DNA of 27,304 nt from contig JANLYO010000168.1 of the NCBI GenBank assembly GCA_031365665.1, positions 1 through 27,304 of the forward strand, in the 5' to 3' direction. The DNA is from JANYCG01 sp031365665 (lineage in GTDB: Bacteria; Pseudomonadota; Gammaproteobacteria; Burkholderiales; Burkholderiaceae_C). The notes under the pieces are model-generated. The model was not told where the DNA came from. It was given only the letters and a program-made list of their open reading frames with translations, and searched no databases. Numbering within the stretch: the stretch's first letter is position 1; each line of letters begins with the position of its first letter. Both the position numbers and the translations under genes were made by a program. Shown here one piece after another: positions 1 through 7,156 of this stretch.

Positions 1-1532
1 TCGGCAATTCGCGTATCTTCCGGCCAGTCCACTGGAAAAGAGGGTGCACGCAACCACGAAGTCAGCTTTGTCAGCGCGTGCTGGGAATAACCACATCGCC
101 CGGACTCAAAGCCCATCGAACTCAGACGGTCGAATTTTGGATGCGCGTTCAACGCATTGATGAACTGAACAAATGCGGGTTCAAATCGGCGGGGACTTCC
201 ATCCACTACAAACTGCAGCGGCCAATTGGGTTCCAGCAGTTGTTCGGGCGACCCCAATTCGGACAAAAATGTCAGCACGTCGTTTTGTGTTGCTTGCGCA
301 GTTGTGTTCCAGGTGGTTTCAACATCGCCACCAAGTTTGCGGACGGCTGCGAGTGTTGTGTTGCCAGTGAGGCGGTCCGCGCCGCGCTGGGCTATGTTGA
401 GGCCGCGTCCCGCAGGGCGCGGCATCCCAGCCTCCTCAAGTTTTTCATAAATGCTTGTCCAGCGGATTTCACGCTGCGTATTGAGCAGGTTGCGGATGGT
501 TGATTTCTGGAGGGGATTCAAAGGCAGCGCATTTTGGCCAACTCCCCAACGCAAATCCGCCAGCAGTTTTTCAATCCGAAATTCTTGGTAGGCAAGCGTC
601 GCTTTGGCGGCACGCACCTCATTTGGCTCCAGCGGGCATTTGCCGATCTTGTCTGTCCAAGATTTCAGCGGCCGCTTGTAGAAAATGGTTTTTTCAAAAA
701 TGTCTCGCAAGCTAACGCCATCCAGGCCTGCTCCTTTCAGTACCGGATGGAAGTGCTCTTGCGTTGTCCATATTTGGTGAAACTCTTGCCTGACCATTTC
801 ATTCAGCGCATACAGATTGGATGCTTCAAGATCGGCGGCGGCAACCTTCGCCGCTTTCTTTTTCCCTCCTGGGATCTTTATTTTCAATTTGGAGGGCAGG
901 CCGCGTTGCACGCGGTCAAACAGGTATTCACCCAAAGTCAAATCAGGAGCGCCTAGCGCGTGTGCCCTCATCGTCATTACATGCGCCAGTGCGTGGCTCC
1001 CACCACGCACTTCGCCTGACGCCTTTTGGAAAGACTCGCCTTCTTGCCCGGATGCCTCAGCAGCATCCGTTGGGTCGGTTTCGGCCTTATCGGTTTTGCC
1101 TACCTTTTCCTTTCTCGCCTGATCTGCTTTGAACGCGCCGTAATAACCGCGCTTTTTTGCGATTCTGAGCAGTATCCGAAACAGGTCTGCAATTGGAACC
1201 TCTTTTCGGGCTGCCTCAGAGCGAAGGCGCGGTAGGTTCTGTCCGCTGTCCGCAGTCAGTTCTTTTTCATTCAAGCCCAGCAAAGGAGCCAGTGAGGCAA
1301 GGCGTCTCAATGCGCCCGACCCGCGTTCGTGCTGCCTGCCAGAAAGTCTGTATGCCCGGCGGTCTGCGCGTTTAGATTTCGGTCTACCCTTGGAGTCAGT
1401 CGTGGTCGATTCGTCGAACGTCCTCAGATACCCCCAACCTGTCAATGCAATCTCTTGGCGGTTCTGGTTCAAAAGTGCGGTGACCCCTGCGGTCGATGCC
1501 GTTCCGACATCAAGTCCAAGCCTGTAGCCCAT
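1..1532 (-). CDS. cas9: Cas9 (CRISPR type II RNA-guided endonuclease), N-terminal 510 codons, cut by the window edge
   Basis: Reading the minus strand from the ATG at 1532, the frame is open for 510 codons to base 1 with no stop. The product would be the crRNA:tracrRNA-guided DNA nuclease of a type II CRISPR system. Residues 3-13 (YRLGLDVGTAS) match the RuvC-I motif, with Asp8 as the expected catalytic residue. Residues 50-77 are Arg-rich like the bridge helix. Residues 114-132 (IADLFRILLRIAKKRGYYG) match the conserved Cas9 segment after it. Residues 198-211 (LTLGEYLFDRVQRG), 279-290 (FEKTIFYKRPLK) and 296-319 (IGKCPLEPNEVRAAK then YQEFR) match REC signatures. Residues 478-483 (GRCGYS) match the block before RuvC-II. 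RuvC-II, HNH, RuvC-III and the PAM-interacting domain would lie beyond base 1. GAGGGAG sits about 6 nt before the ATG. The RuvC-I block lacks the usual N-S-I-G-W. Layout suggests II-C or a relative; the subtype is uncertain. Confidence 0.9.
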   Translation of the reverse strand, partial: MGYRLGLDVGTASTAGVTALLNQNRQEIALTGWGYLRTFDESTTTDSKGRPKSKRADRRAYRLSGRQHERGSGALRRLASLAPLLGLNEKELTADSGQNLPRLRSEAARKEVPIADLFRILLRIAKKRGYYGAFKADQARKEKVGKTDKAETDPTDAAEASGQEGESFQKASGEVRGGSHALAHVMTMRAHALGAPDLTLGEYLFDRVQRGLPSKLKIKIPGGKKKAAKVAAADLEASNLYALNEMVRQEFHQIWTTQEHFHPVLKGAGLDGVSLRDIFEKTIFYKRPLKSWTDKIGKCPLEPNEVRAAKATLAYQEFRIEKLLADLRWGVGQNALPLNPLQKSTIRNLLNTQREIRWTSIYEKLEEAGMPRPAGRGLNIAQRGADRLTGNTTLAAVRKLGGDVETTWNTTAQATQNDVLTFLSELGSPEQLLEPNWPLQFVVDGSPRRFEPAFVQFINALNAHPKFDRLSSMGFESGRCGYSQHALTKLTSWLRAPSFPVDWPEDTRIA

Positions 1533-1559
1533 GAAATCTCCCTCATTTGAGGTTGCGAG

Positions 1560-1696
1560 GTTAGCAAGCCTGTGGCAGAATCACAAGTGCTTATCAAGCG
1601 TTCCGATGGTGGGGACTGTCGGTAACTAGTCTAGAGGGTTCGCCCTCGAAGACAAAAACAGAAAACGGGCACTTTGGTGCCCGTTTTCCTTTTTCA
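1560..1696 (+). ncRNA. Candidate tracrRNA, divergent from cas9
   Basis: This gap on the opposite strand from cas9 holds successive potential hairpins. They are GTTCC/GGGAC or CCGA/TCGG at 1600-1622, GACT/AGTC at 1614-1631, and a perfect GAGGG-TTCG-CCCTC stem at 1634-1647. A GC-rich terminator stem with a T-tract follows at 1662-1695. A weak sigma70-like pair, TTGCGA at 1553 and CAGAAT at 1576 with 17 nt between, would start a transcript near 1588. Several 3' hairpins ending in a terminator, divergent from cas9, is the arrangement known for tracrRNA in Streptococcus pyogenes. The anti-repeat cannot be confirmed because no CRISPR repeat lies in the window; 1565-1605 is the region to test. The alternative is that the last hairpin only terminates the toxin-antitoxin transcript from the other side. 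Confidence 0.45.
1662..1695. terminator. Rho-independent terminator, probably bidirectional
   Basis: A perfect 11-bp stem AAAACGGGCAC / GTGCCCGTTTT with a TTTG loop is followed by CCTTTTT on the plus strand. Read from the minus strand, the same stem ends in GTTTTCTGTTTTTG, about 28 nt after the toxin stop codon. It could end both the vapC transcript and a plus-strand small RNA. Confidence 0.8.
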
Positions 1697-1722
1697 CTCA
1701 TCAGAAGTGTTTACCCGCTCAT

Positions 1723-2166
1723 TCAAACCGCCGCGCCCTCATTCGCCACCACCAGAAACGGGTTCACCACGCGCAGGCTGCCCTTGATCAACTGGTGGTG
1801 TTGCAGGTCTTCGGTGTAGAGCGTGTCGCAGCCCGCCTCCAGTGCGCTGGCGATGATCAGGCTGTCATAGAAGCTGTAAGCGGTTTGGCCTTGCAATTCG
1901 AGCGCGGCATGCAGTAGCTCTGTGCTGGAGGCCACCCGGTTGAGCGGCTGCATGGCCGCATCGATGAACTGGCTGCACTGTTCGCCGGTGAAGCGCTGCG
2001 CAAACTTGCGGGTGCTGACATTGGCGAACTCCTGCATCACCTGGTAGCTGGTGCAGCCCTGGTGGCTGCCCAACGCCGTCTCTATCAGTTGCAGCGCGCG
2101 CTGCTTTTTCAAAGGCTCGCTGGCGAGCAGGCCATAAACGAAGATGTTGGTGTCCAGAAAGAACAT
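1723..2166 (-). CDS. vapC: VapC-like PIN-domain ribonuclease toxin
   Basis: This is a 147-residue PIN-domain protein, a usual length for VapC toxins, which are Mg-dependent RNases that cut tRNA or rRNA. The start MFFLDTNIFVYGLL is the classic PIN beginning. The expected acidic cluster is present: Asp5, Glu46 (QEF), Asp101 (YDSLIIASAL) and Asp120 (YTEDL). I chose the ATG at 2166 because it restores that N-terminus. The frame stays open upstream to 2304, but that part only overlaps the antitoxin gene and reads as Arg-rich shadow sequence. The start lies 11 nt after the antitoxin stop, so the two are almost certainly co-transcribed. The terminator at 1662-1695 follows. Its position beside cas9 fits an accessory or defence neighbourhood. 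The RNA target cannot be told from sequence. Confidence 0.85.
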   Translation of the reverse strand: MFFLDTNIFVYGLLASEPLKKQRALQLIETALGSHQGCTSYQVMQEFANVSTRKFAQRFTGEQCSQFIDAAMQPLNRVASSTELLHAALELQGQTAYSFYDSLIIASALEAGCDTLYTEDLQHHQLIKGSLRVVNPFLVVANEGAAV

Positions 2167-2177
2167 CAGCAAAAACT

Positions 2178-2405
2178 TCAGCGCTGGTTCATTTCGTCTC
2201 GCGAGAAGGCGCGCCCGGGGTTTGCCTGCGCGAGGTCTGCGAGGACGGAGCGAAAACGCGCCACGGCGGCCACGTCCTGCTCGCCCGCAAAGGCCTCCAG
2301 CCACTTGCGGAATTCCACATTCAGCGAGGTCTGCGCCGCTTCGGCTTTGGCGCGGGCGCGGGCGATGAGCTGGTCGTCAGCGGAGAGGGTAATGTTTCGG
2401 AGCAT
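2178..2405 (-). CDS. Ribbon-helix-helix antitoxin of the PIN toxin
   Basis: This small protein of 75 residues precedes the PIN toxin in the same operon. Its N-terminus MLRNITLSADDQLIARARAK has the beta-strand then helix pattern of a ribbon-helix-helix DNA-binding domain. The acidic/Arg C-terminal part would wrap the toxin. I placed the start at the ATG at 2405. A GTG at 2423 would add six residues, but it lies inside the first operator palindrome, so the ATG is more likely. By analogy with VapBC families it should repress its own promoter through the twin palindromes just upstream. The exact antitoxin family is not certain. Confidence 0.75.
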   Translation of the reverse strand: MLRNITLSADDQLIARARAKAEAAQTSLNVEFRKWLEAFAGEQDVAAVARFRSVLADLAQANPGRAFSRDEMNQR

Positions 2406-2412
2406 GATTCGA

Positions 2413-2446
2413 ATAGTGTACACTAAAACTATAAATAGTGTGCACT
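2413..2446 (-). promoter_or_regulatory. Twin operator/promoter of the toxin-antitoxin operon
   Basis: Two copies of the decamer AGTGTRCACT lie at 2415-2424 (perfect palindrome AGTGTACACT) and 2437-2446 (AGTGTGCACT, one mismatch). They are 22 bp apart, about two helical turns. Between them the minus strand reads TATAGT (2428-2433), a good -10 box. Paired sites around the -10 fit autorepression by dimeric ribbon-helix-helix antitoxins. Confidence 0.65.
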
Positions 2447-2456
2447 GTTTATAAGC

Positions 2457-2626
2457 CTATCGTGCCCTTTCGTAGAAAACAGGCGGGCGAGCCGGTGTAT
2501 TCGGTCTGAGCGCCTCCCGATAAAGCGCCGCCAGTTCGCTCTGCCACCAATCGTACCCAATTTGGGGTTTATTGGGGGCTGGATCGGATCTAGACGCCGG
2601 TTTTCGAGCTAAATCCGCAATCAAGT
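2457..2626 (-). pseudogene. Possible 3' remnant of an unrecognised gene
   Basis: A minus-strand frame about 55 codons long ends at TAG (2457-2459). Its tail reads YDWWQSELAALYREALR followed by a Pro/Arg-rich end, which looks protein-like. There is no convincing ATG or ribosome binding site, and an in-frame stop lies just upstream. The rest of the gap up to 2680 is AT-rich. I do not recognise the family. It may be the broken end of a gene lost when the toxin-antitoxin or CRISPR region arrived, or a chance frame. Confidence 0.25.
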
Positions 2627-2647
2627 CTCGTGATTATTCAATTGTTT

Positions 2648-2664
2648 GCTATATAAGTAATAGC
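2648..2664. repeat. Short AT-rich palindrome GCTAT-N7-ATAGC, second copy
   Basis: GCTATATAAGTAATAGC lies just after the stop codon end of the large lipoprotein gene (stop at 2681-2683, minus strand). It has the same arms and the same 7-nt spacer as the copy at 8774-8790. No T-tract follows, so a terminator role is not supported. Confidence 0.4.
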
Positions 2665-2680
2665 GTATATTTCAATTCAA

Positions 2681-5215
2681 TCAGGGAATCACCATCACCC
2701 CGACGGGGTTTGGCCCGGTCGGGATCGCGGCACCGAGCGACGTCAGCGTCGATCCGGCGCCGCCAATGCTGAAGGCCGAGATCGTGTTGCTGACGTAATT
2801 GGTCACGTACAAAACGGTTCCCAACGGGTTCATCGCGATGCCGCGCGGGTTGTTGCCCGCCGTCGCGGGTGCGCCGGACAACGTCAAAGCGCCAGTGGTC
2901 TGGTTGATGGCAAATATCGAAATGTTGTCGGTGGTGGAAAGGCTGGTGGTGTACAGGAACTGCCCGCCAGGATGCACGGCCGCTGAATAGGTGCTACCGC
3001 TGCTGGCCGTGTTGGCACAGCCGACGCTGCTCAACACGCCGGTGGTTGAATTGATGCCCCAGGCGCAGACGCCACCGCTGCCACTGACGGCATAGGCAAA
3101 CCGCCCGCTCGGGTCAATCACCAGGGCGTTGACTGATGAGATCGCGTTGGTGAGGCTTTGCACCTGTGTCAAGGCACCCGTGGTGGTGTTCACGCTGAAA
3201 GCCATCAGCGCGCTATTGGACTGGTGGGCCGTGTAGACAAAGTCCATCGTCGGGTGGGCGGCAATGGCGTACGGCAGGCCATTTTGCGTGGACACCGGCG
3301 GGCTGGCCGCCAGCACGCCACTGCCGTTGATGGCAAAGGTCTGCACGGTATGGAAGCCGTAATTCGCCGTCCAGACAAAGCGGCCCAGCCGGTCCATGGC
3401 GACGCCATACGAGTTGTTGGACTGGGGTGAACTCAGGGGAATCAGCGTGACGGCGCCAGTGGTGTTGTTGACGTCAAACCCCTGAATGGTGCCGCCAATG
3501 GCGTTGGTTACATAGGCGGCGTTGTGGTTTGGCAACTGGGCAAAAGCCCAGGGCGTGTTGCCGGCATTCACGTTGCCCAGGAATGACAAGACACCCGTCG
3601 ACGGGTTGGCCCGGTACACCGACATGGCGTTGGTTCCGTTGGTCACACCGCTGTTGGCCACCAGTACCAGCGGGCCGGAAGACAGGCAGGTCACCGCGAC
3701 ATTGGAGATATTGGCGTTCGTGACAGTGCCAGTGCCATTCGTCACGGAGCAAGTTGAGCCTGAGGGTTGCGTCAAGACCGTGACCGCGTAGTTGGTGTTC
3801 GCGGCCAGTTTTGTCGCAAAGCTGAAGGCGCCGCTGACCGAGAACGCCAGGTTGTCGCCGCCATTGTTTTGCAGCACCAGGCCGGTGCCGACCAGCCCGG
3901 TGACCGTGCCGCCCACGGTGAAGGTGGGGATGCAGGTTACCGCCACATTGGTCACGTTGGCGTTGGCCGTGCCGCTGCCATTGGTCACGGTGCAGGTCTG
4001 GCCGGCAGGCTGGGTCAAAACGGTGACGTTGTAGGGCAAGCCTGTTCCCACCGTGTTGGAGAAGGCGAAATTGCCATTGGCAGCAACAGGTGTGAAGTTG
4101 CCGCCGTTGTTCTGCAACACCAGGCCTGCGCCGGTGAGGCCGCTGACCGCGCCGCCGACCGTGAAGAAGGCCGTTGGCACGGGGACGGTGCCTGTAATCA
4201 CCACGGCGTCGCCAACGTAGCTGCTGGAGTAACTGCCGTAGTTCCAGCCCGTGACCGAGCCGTTGCCGCTTGAATGGGCAACGCCGGGGCAATCGAAGTG
4301 AATGATCACTGAAAACATGTTCTGCCCGGGCAAGGTATGGTCAAACGGAAAGTCGAAAGTTTCATTGCCCACCAATCTCCCGCCACCGCCACTGACCGTC
4401 AGCGCGGGTGTTTTGGTCTGAACGATGATCGGCGTGCTCCAGGTGCGGAGGGCGGAACCCACATAAGTGAAGCGTCGCAGATCGGCCGTGACATTGCCGC
4501 AGTTGCCCGGGACGCCAAAGTGCGTCGTGAATTGCAGCGTGGCCGCTTGTTCTACCCGGCGGCTGCCCATGTCGCCACGGATCGGGTCGATGGGCCCGGT
4601 CTGCACCATGGCCGCTGCCGGTGTGGCCGTCACCGTCGCAAAACTGGCGGCATGCCCGCACCAGTACGGGTCGCTGTTCATTGCAGGCGGGACGAAGCAA
4701 GTTAACCCAATGTACATATTCGAAAAACTGTTGCGCTGCCACTCGGCCATGCCGTTGACCACCTGCGCGCCCAGCAATTTCCAGCCTTCGCCCTGGCTGG
4801 CCATGAAGACCTGCGGGGTTGTGGCGCCAGCGGGCAGGGGCGCGCGCACCGTGACCAGGCTGTTGAATGTGATGCCATGGGGCGTGAGTTCATACATGTA
4901 ACCGGCCACCGGATAGGCCTCTGGCGTGGCGGGCGCGCCGGCTGAAGAGCGCGCAATGCCGATCGTTGTGTCAGCGTTCAATGCCCCTGCCGGGATGATG
5001 ACCTGTACGCCGTCCGGGCCGGTCAAGGTTCCTCCCGCCGCGCCGATAACCGCGCTGGCTACCGTGGCCGCTGGCGGCGGGGCCGACCCGCCTCCGCAGG
5101 CGATCAGCGCGGCGGCCCCCAAGGCCATGAGCGCGTGCGCCAGCCAGCGGCGCGACGTTAACGCATGGCGCAAAGGGGTGCTTGGGCGGTTGGCCTGGCA
5201 ACAATTGACGTGCAT
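2681..5215 (-). CDS. Large lipoprotein: ZU5-like domain, two tandem Ig-like repeats, YVTN/lactonase-type beta-propeller
   Basis: This is an 844-residue predicted cell-envelope lipoprotein. AGGAGA lies 6 nt before the ATG at 5215, which supports that start. Residues 24-40 form a hydrophobic signal ending in the lipobox LIAC, with Cys40 the lipidated residue, followed by GGGSAPPPA. Residues 56-125 resemble ZU5 (AAGGTLTGPDGVQVIIPAGA). Residues 351-428 and 432-510 are two copies of one module (TVGG.V.GL.G.GLVLQNNGG ... VTVLTQP.G.TC.VTNG.GT ... NVAVTC), each with a Cys pair. Residues 515-844 carry repeated propeller blades (NPSTGVLSFLG, NNTTGAVTL, NTTTGALTQV, NQTTGALTLSG). Such propellers occur in surface or periplasmic binding proteins and in lactonases; no enzymatic activity can be assigned. 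It lies 135 nt downstream of the sensor kinase gene on the same strand. Confidence 0.8.
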   Translation of the reverse strand: MHVNCCQANRPSTPLRHALTSRRWLAHALMALGAAALIACGGGSAPPPAATVASAVIGAAGGTLTGPDGVQVIIPAGALNADTTIGIARSSAGAPATPEAYPVAGYMYELTPHGITFNSLVTVRAPLPAGATTPQVFMASQGEGWKLLGAQVVNGMAEWQRNSFSNMYIGLTCFVPPAMNSDPYWCGHAASFATVTATPAAAMVQTGPIDPIRGDMGSRRVEQAATLQFTTHFGVPGNCGNVTADLRRFTYVGSALRTWSTPIIVQTKTPALTVSGGGGRLVGNETFDFPFDHTLPGQNMFSVIIHFDCPGVAHSSGNGSVTGWNYGSYSSSYVGDAVVITGTVPVPTAFFTVGGAVSGLTGAGLVLQNNGGNFTPVAANGNFAFSNTVGTGLPYNVTVLTQPAGQTCTVTNGSGTANANVTNVAVTCIPTFTVGGTVTGLVGTGLVLQNNGGDNLAFSVSGAFSFATKLAANTNYAVTVLTQPSGSTCSVTNGTGTVTNANISNVAVTCLSSGPLVLVANSGVTNGTNAMSVYRANPSTGVLSFLGNVNAGNTPWAFAQLPNHNAAYVTNAIGGTIQGFDVNNTTGAVTLIPLSSPQSNNSYGVAMDRLGRFVWTANYGFHTVQTFAINGSGVLAASPPVSTQNGLPYAIAAHPTMDFVYTAHQSNSALMAFSVNTTTGALTQVQSLTNAISSVNALVIDPSGRFAYAVSGSGGVCAWGINSTTGVLSSVGCANTASSGSTYSAAVHPGGQFLYTTSLSTTDNISIFAINQTTGALTLSGAPATAGNNPRGIAMNPLGTVLYVTNYVSNTISAFSIGGAGSTLTSLGAAIPTGPNPVGVMVIP
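3686..4165 (-). repeat. Two tandem ~79-codon repeats inside the lipoprotein gene
   Basis: Repeat A covers 3932-4165 (residues 351-428) and repeat B covers 3686-3922 (residues 432-510). Both contain GLVLQNNGG near the start and VTVLTQP near the middle, and end NVAVTC. The repeats are coding and in frame, so copy number could vary by recombination. Confidence 0.8.
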
Positions 5216-5350
5216 GTTGTTCTCCTGAGCGGGTTGACTGCGTGTGACAGCCTCAGGTTACGAACAGTCAAGTCCGTGCAACAGTGCCGAAAGTCATTGA
5301 TTGAAATAAAAATCTGGTGAAAAAGCGCCATTGACCAAAGGCGGGGCGGG

Positions 5351-7117
5351 TCAACGCAAGCTGGCGAGGGCCGCCAGCAGGGACTCTGCCGACACCGGCT
5401 TGAACAGAACCGGAATCTTTGCGTCACGAACGTTTTGCAAGCGTTCGGGTGAGGTCTCGCCGGTGACCAGCAGCAGCGGCATGCCCGGCGCGAAGCGCTG
5501 GCGCAGGCGCAGTGCCAGGTCGAGGCCATCGGCGCCGCCGGCCAGCCGGTAGTCGCAGAGCAGGGCGTCGAAGCGGGTGTTTTGGCTGGTGGCCTTGTTC
5601 AAGGCCGCGATGGCCTGGGTTTCGTCGCGCGCGGTCGCCACCTGCACGCCGTGCGCGCTCAACAGCGCCGTTACCGCGTCGCCAATGTCGGCTTCGTCGT
5701 CCACCAGCAGAACCCGCCGCGGCAGCGGCAGCGCCAGGCCCGGCTGCGCAGTTGGCCAGGCGTCTATATGCGCATCCCGTATGTCGGCCAAAGCGGGACG
5801 GGGCGCGCCTGCCGCTGGCAATTTCACCCGAAACCGGCTGCCCCGGCCAGGAAGCGAATGAAGTTCAACCGGGTGGTTCAACAACGCTGACAAGCGCCGT
5901 ACGATCGACAGGCCAATGCCCAGGCCCCGCGTCCGGTCACGCCCAGGGTTGTCAATTTGGTAGAACTCCTGGAAGATCGATTCACAGTGTTCTGGCGCGA
6001 TGCCAGCGCCGGTGTCGATCACGTCAACCCATACCGATGGCCCGCGCGGGCGCGCCACTACCAACACACCGCCCTGGGTGGTGTATTTGACGGCGTTTTC
6101 AACCAGGTTGGCCAGCAGGCGTTGCAGCAGGTGCGGATCGCTGCGCACCCACAAGGGCGACGCGCGCAGGCGAAGCTGTAGGCCTTTTTCATCGGCAAAT
6201 GAGGCAAAGACCTGGTTCAGGGACTGGAAGGCCTGGTTAAGCGCCACGGCTTCGAGTTGCGGCTCGATCACGCCGGCATCGAGGCGGGAGACGTCGAGCA
6301 TGGTGTCCAGCGACGTACCCAAGGCGTTGACGGCCCGCATCAGGCGCTTGGCGTTGGTGTGTTGAGGCTGGCCCTGCAAGTCCTTCTCAAGCACCGCGCC
6401 GAAAAGGGCAATCGCGTGCAGAGGCTGGCGCAGGTCGTGGCTGGCGGCGGCCAGGAAGCGGGTTTTGTCCCGGTTGGCGGCTTCCGCTTTGCTTTTTTCC
6501 AGGCGCAATTGTTCAACCAGATCGAGATTTTCAAAACCTTGACGGATGGACTTGAAGACCGCTTTCTCCGCATGGCGCCCGAAACCTATCACCGAGGGCA
6601 GGGCCACCAACAACAGTCCGGCCATGACTTTGTACTCGGTATTTTCGTCCAGCAACAAGCGTATGGCTGTCATGCCCAGCGCAGGAATGGTAAAGGCGAA
6701 GTACCCCTCCAGCCAATAGGCCAACTGGCCCACTGCCGCCACGCTCAAACCCACAATCCAGAAGAGCAGAAAAATCCGCAGCGCAAATGAATCGACAAAG
6801 AAGAACAACATGCCCGCCGCGCCGGTGTACAGCCCCTGCGACAGGAAAACCCACGACAGGCGTCTGCCCCAGAGTGGGTAGTTATTCGACGCGGCGGGGG
6901 TTTTCCTGTAGGCCCAGCACAATAGTTCCATCGCCGCTGCGACGGCCAGCGTCAACAGGAACCAGCCGATCAGCACCGCCTGATCCACCCATCCCCAAAA
7001 GGCCCACGTGATGCAAATCGGGATGACCACCGTGGAGAACAGTCTCTCGCCGGCCCCGAAAAAAGTATCCAGGGCTTGCGCCTTGACGCGTTGCGCGTAG
7101 GGGTCAGACGGGAGCAT
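5351..7117 (-). CDS. Membrane hybrid sensor histidine kinase with C-terminal receiver
   Basis: This 588-residue inner-membrane signal transducer has six likely transmembrane segments in residues 26-180. The dimerisation/phosphoacceptor helix follows with H-box SHDLRQPLHA, where His227 is the phosphorylation site. Next are the N-box NLVENAVKY (Asn341), G1 DTGAGI (368-373) and G2 GLGIGLSIV (398-406) of the ATPase domain. A receiver domain fills residues 467-588, with Asp473/474, phosphoacceptor Asp522 (LLCDYRL), Thr552 and Lys573. The membrane region contains no recognised ligand-binding loop, so the signal is unknown. It lies 39 nt downstream of the response regulator gene and is probably co-transcribed with it. 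The ATG at 7117 gives the full first helix. Confidence 0.9.
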   Translation of the reverse strand: MLPSDPYAQRVKAQALDTFFGAGERLFSTVVIPICITWAFWGWVDQAVLIGWFLLTLAVAAAMELLCWAYRKTPAASNNYPLWGRRLSWVFLSQGLYTGAAGMLFFFVDSFALRIFLLFWIVGLSVAAVGQLAYWLEGYFAFTIPALGMTAIRLLLDENTEYKVMAGLLLVALPSVIGFGRHAEKAVFKSIRQGFENLDLVEQLRLEKSKAEAANRDKTRFLAAASHDLRQPLHAIALFGAVLEKDLQGQPQHTNAKRLMRAVNALGTSLDTMLDVSRLDAGVIEPQLEAVALNQAFQSLNQVFASFADEKGLQLRLRASPLWVRSDPHLLQRLLANLVENAVKYTTQGGVLVVARPRGPSVWVDVIDTGAGIAPEHCESIFQEFYQIDNPGRDRTRGLGIGLSIVRRLSALLNHPVELHSLPGRGSRFRVKLPAAGAPRPALADIRDAHIDAWPTAQPGLALPLPRRVLLVDDEADIGDAVTALLSAHGVQVATARDETQAIAALNKATSQNTRFDALLCDYRLAGGADGLDLALRLRQRFAPGMPLLLVTGETSPERLQNVRDAKIPVLFKPVSAESLLAALASLR

Positions 7118-7156
7118 GGTGTGGGCGGCTCAGGTTGAGCCTATTTAGCCTTGCAT

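Noticed and set aside
78..1550. Several plus-strand open frames across the cas9 region
   Set aside because: They are short, overlap each other, and have Arg/Cys/Ser-rich shadow composition. The continuous minus-strand frame carries recognisable Cas9 motifs.
2167..2304. N-terminal extension of the PIN toxin
   Set aside because: It is Arg-rich and lies entirely over the antitoxin gene. The PIN fold starts at the ATG at 2166.
1..2700. CRISPR array near cas9
   Set aside because: No series of 30-40 bp direct repeats with regular spacers is visible in this part or elsewhere in the window.
3474..4292. Alternative minus-strand frame of 272 codons inside the lipoprotein gene
   Set aside because: Its repeated Arg/Gln-rich composition is a shifted-frame shadow of the Gly/Thr/Val-rich tandem repeats.
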